Source: Hyphomicrobiales bacterium (lineage in GTDB: Bacteria > Pseudomonadota > Alphaproteobacteria > Rhizobiales > Beijerinckiaceae). Taken from it: DNA of 5,987 nucleotides. The DNA is taken from contig JAQGKN010000155.1 of assembly GCA_028290085.1 (NCBI GenBank), forward strand, positions 1 to 5,987. The letters are read 5' to 3'. A program made the position numbers and the translations under genes. How positions within the stretch are numbered: position 1 is the first letter of the stretch; each line of letters opens with the position of its first letter. Below the pieces are notes generated by a model. That model worked only from the letters and a program-made list of their open reading frames with translations, searched no databases and had not been told where the DNA came from. Shown here piece by piece: positions 4,292 to 5,987 of this stretch.

Positions 4292-5987
4292 TCAGAGAAC
4301 GGAAATCGTCGCCTCGAGTGGAAGCCCGCGTCCGACGACGCTGCTCATCTGCACAATTCTCAAAGTCAGCATCTTCTGCGCGCTTCCAAAGTCCGCTTGC
4401 TCCAAGGCCGTTGGGTAAAGGACCGACTGCGTTGATGCGGCAAGCGTGCGAATGACAGCTCCTGCCGCGAGTATTTCAACGAGATAGGATTCGCTGCTCT
4501 CTCCCAGCGGAATGTCGATCGTCTCCCATCCGTCAGCGTCGCGGCGCGAACGGCGCAGGAAGGAGATCTGCACGCCGCTCGCAGTCCGGACCGCCCCGGG
4601 TCGAACGGGCGCGTAAGGCTGTAAAGACAACGGCCCCGCCGTCGTTTCGACCTCCACATAGGCGGCATCGGCATGATCGCGGGCCATGGGGCCGATACGG
4701 TAGCGCGTGGACTTGCCGAGCGCATCGGTGCTCGTGGTGAGCCTGATCACGGCATCGTCGAGCACGATTACACTTGCTCCCGCTGGCAGGTGCCGCGATG
4801 CCAACTGCTCCTGGCCGCCGATGCCGCGCAACAAATGCGAGAGACGCCACGTCTGCGTGCCAATCAGCTCGGCGTTGGCGAATCCGACGATTTCACAGGC
4901 CCCATCCGCACCCTTCACAGCGAGCAGATTGCGGCCGGCCAACACATCGAGGTCAACGGCCGACGAAAGCGCACCGCCCGACATGCTGACGCGAAACACA
5001 TTGGCACGGTCAAAAACGCCGATGGGTCCGGGCCCGAGATCATCCAGCGTCTGGCCGACGATGGCTGATCTGCCGATCTGCTGCACGAACTCGAAACTTG
5101 AAGATCCCGTCGATCGCCACAAAGCCATGGCGCCGGGCCAGGGATCGGCGAATGTTGCGAGATATTGCAAAACAGGCGGATCTGGCCGCGCCACAGCCAG
5201 ATCGAGAACTTCGACGCGCGCTGGCCCCGGAAGCCGTGGCGCAGCGACCGCACGCCGCGCGAGTTTGGGCGCCGCGTGATCGTGGACTGCAAGGTCCACA
5301 GCGCGGCATTCGAAGGTTCGCCGCGACGCATCCGTTGCGCGAAGAATGCGGAACAATCGTTCTCCGCCACCCAGAGGCAGGCCCAGGAGGTCGCCTACTT
5401 CGAGCGCCGCGAAGCCTGGACGCAAAGTCACCTGCGCGGTTTCGCGTGCGACCCAAAGGTCCTGCAACCACACATCGGCCGCGCGTTGCGCCTGAGCGCG
5501 TGTCGTGACCAATGGAATATCCGTCTGCGAACTCCGCCGAGTGACACCTTCAAGCCGCCGCGAGAGCGTCGTCGCAGGCCTGTAATCCCATTCGGACTCG
5601 CTGAAGGCGACACTCAGCTCGTGCGGCAGATCGGTGTCGTCGGCGCGCGTCAACTGAATCAGCGTGCCATCCTTTCCCGGCACGATATCCTCCGTCGTCA
5701 CATGCGTGAGCGTGCCCGCGCGACGGTCGAGAAAGCGCACCGTGCCCGACGAGATCACAGCATCGAAGCCGAAGAATGCGGCGAGCGGTTCCAGCGCGCC
5801 GCGCGGAGAGACAACGCGGTCAATCACGTAACCTTCCGCCATGCTTTCCAACGGCGACAGATCGGGCCAGGGTGCATCCAGTAGGTCGGAGAGCACGGCC
5901 TGCACGAGCCGGTCAATCGGTGTCGCTTCGAGCCGCCCGTTCAACCAATGTCCGGTGTCCCAGGCGGGCGCGTCGGCCCATGTCTGC
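4292..5987 (-). CDS. Tail-tip/baseplate 'megatron' protein (GTA gp15-like), C-terminal part, runs off the right edge
   Basis: The last 564 residues of a large tail protein. The frame is open to the edge of the window, and the residues just before the TTG at 5944 (W-A-D, then W-D-T-G-H-W) belong to the protein, so no start lies here. Family members, such as Rhodobacter capsulatus GTA gp15, are about 1,300 residues. They have an N-terminal TIM-barrel glycoside-hydrolase-like domain (outside the window), then a phage tail-protein domain and a C-terminal beta-rich domain. Visible residues about 15-250 fit the tail-protein domain: L-N-G-R-L, E-G-Y-V-I-D-R-V-V-S-P-R-G-A-L-E-P-L, and L-R-P-G-F-A-A-L-E-V-G-D-L-L-G-L-P. 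Residues about 280-564 fit the C-terminal part: A-T-F-A-D-P-W-P-G, W-R-L-S-H-L-L-R-G-I-G-G, L-P-L-E-A-T-I-S-V-L. It would sit at the tip of a siphovirus-like tail and contact the host envelope. The next gene starts 19 bases on. Confidence 0.92.
   Translation of the reverse strand, partial: QTWADAPAWDTGHWLNGRLEATPIDRLVQAVLSDLLDAPWPDLSPLESMAEGYVIDRVVSPRGALEPLAAFFGFDAVISSGTVRFLDRRAGTLTHVTTEDIVPGKDGTLIQLTRADDTDLPHELSVAFSESEWDYRPATTLSRRLEGVTRRSSQTDIPLVTTRAQAQRAADVWLQDLWVARETAQVTLRPGFAALEVGDLLGLPLGGGERLFRILRATDASRRTFECRAVDLAVHDHAAPKLARRAVAAPRLPGPARVEVLDLAVARPDPPVLQYLATFADPWPGAMALWRSTGSSSFEFVQQIGRSAIVGQTLDDLGPGPIGVFDRANVFRVSMSGGALSSAVDLDVLAGRNLLAVKGADGACEIVGFANAELIGTQTWRLSHLLRGIGGQEQLASRHLPAGASVIVLDDAVIRLTTSTDALGKSTRYRIGPMARDHADAAYVEVETTAGPLSLQPYAPVRPGAVRTASGVQISFLRRSRRDADGWETIDIPLGESSESYLVEILAAGAVIRTLAASTQSVLYPTALEQADFGSAQKMLTLRIVQMSSVVGRGLPLEATISVL

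Noticed and set aside
5165..5884. 239-residue plus-strand open frame opposite the megatron gene
   Set aside because: It has R-rich low-complexity composition with no domain signature, and it is fully antisense to a recognised protein family.
4292..5944. TTG at 5944 as the start of the megatron gene
   Set aside because: The frame is open to the edge of the window, and the residues before the TTG (W-A-D, W-D-T-G-H-W) continue the family sequence. The gene is truncated by the window.

Overview
All the genes I can support lie on the minus strand, so the window reads biologically from right (5987) to left (1). It is GC-rich and densely packed, with overlapping starts and stops. It looks like an alphaproteobacterium of the order Hyphomicrobiales (rhizobia, Brucella and Aurantimonas-type relatives). 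The reasons are a FeuP-type response regulator and a tail-tip 'megatron' protein of the gene-transfer-agent (GTA) gp15 family followed by a DUF2793 protein. The genus cannot be settled from the sequence.

Region 1 (5987 to 2633) is the distal end of a siphophage or GTA-like tail module. It holds the C-terminal 564 residues of the megatron protein, then a DUF2793 tail protein. The DUF2793 reading frame is broken in two by what looks like a single-base loss near 3797-3801. The two halves (3712-4272 and 2633-3712) meet at a TGATG stop/start junction and together would make a protein of about 546 residues.

Region 2 (2628 to 1306) is a compressed lysis cassette. It has a GH108 muramidase-type endolysin (E-G-G-Y motif) whose frame runs without a stop into a two-helix holin-like tail. 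A strong Shine-Dalgarno and ATG lie inside the frame at the domain junction, so the tail may also be made on its own. An Rz-like inner-membrane spanin follows with an ATGA overlap. An Rz1-like spanin lipoprotein starts inside the Rz gene in another frame and runs past its end. Together these could cover cell-wall cutting, inner-membrane permeabilisation and outer-membrane disruption within about 1.3 kb.

Region 3 (1305 to 1) is a host signalling operon: a small secreted PepSY-like protein, a FeuP-like OmpR-family response regulator with a GTG start, and the first 75 residues of its sensor kinase. In the 51-base gap before it lie a direct repeat with 11-bp spacing, typical of OmpR-family operators, and an overlapping G/C hairpin. 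The host operon therefore starts only about 50 bases after the last phage-type gene and on the same strand.

No integrase, attachment site, tRNA, CRISPR array or insertion sequence was seen. The window alone cannot say whether the phage-type block is a prophage, a remnant or a domesticated GTA.
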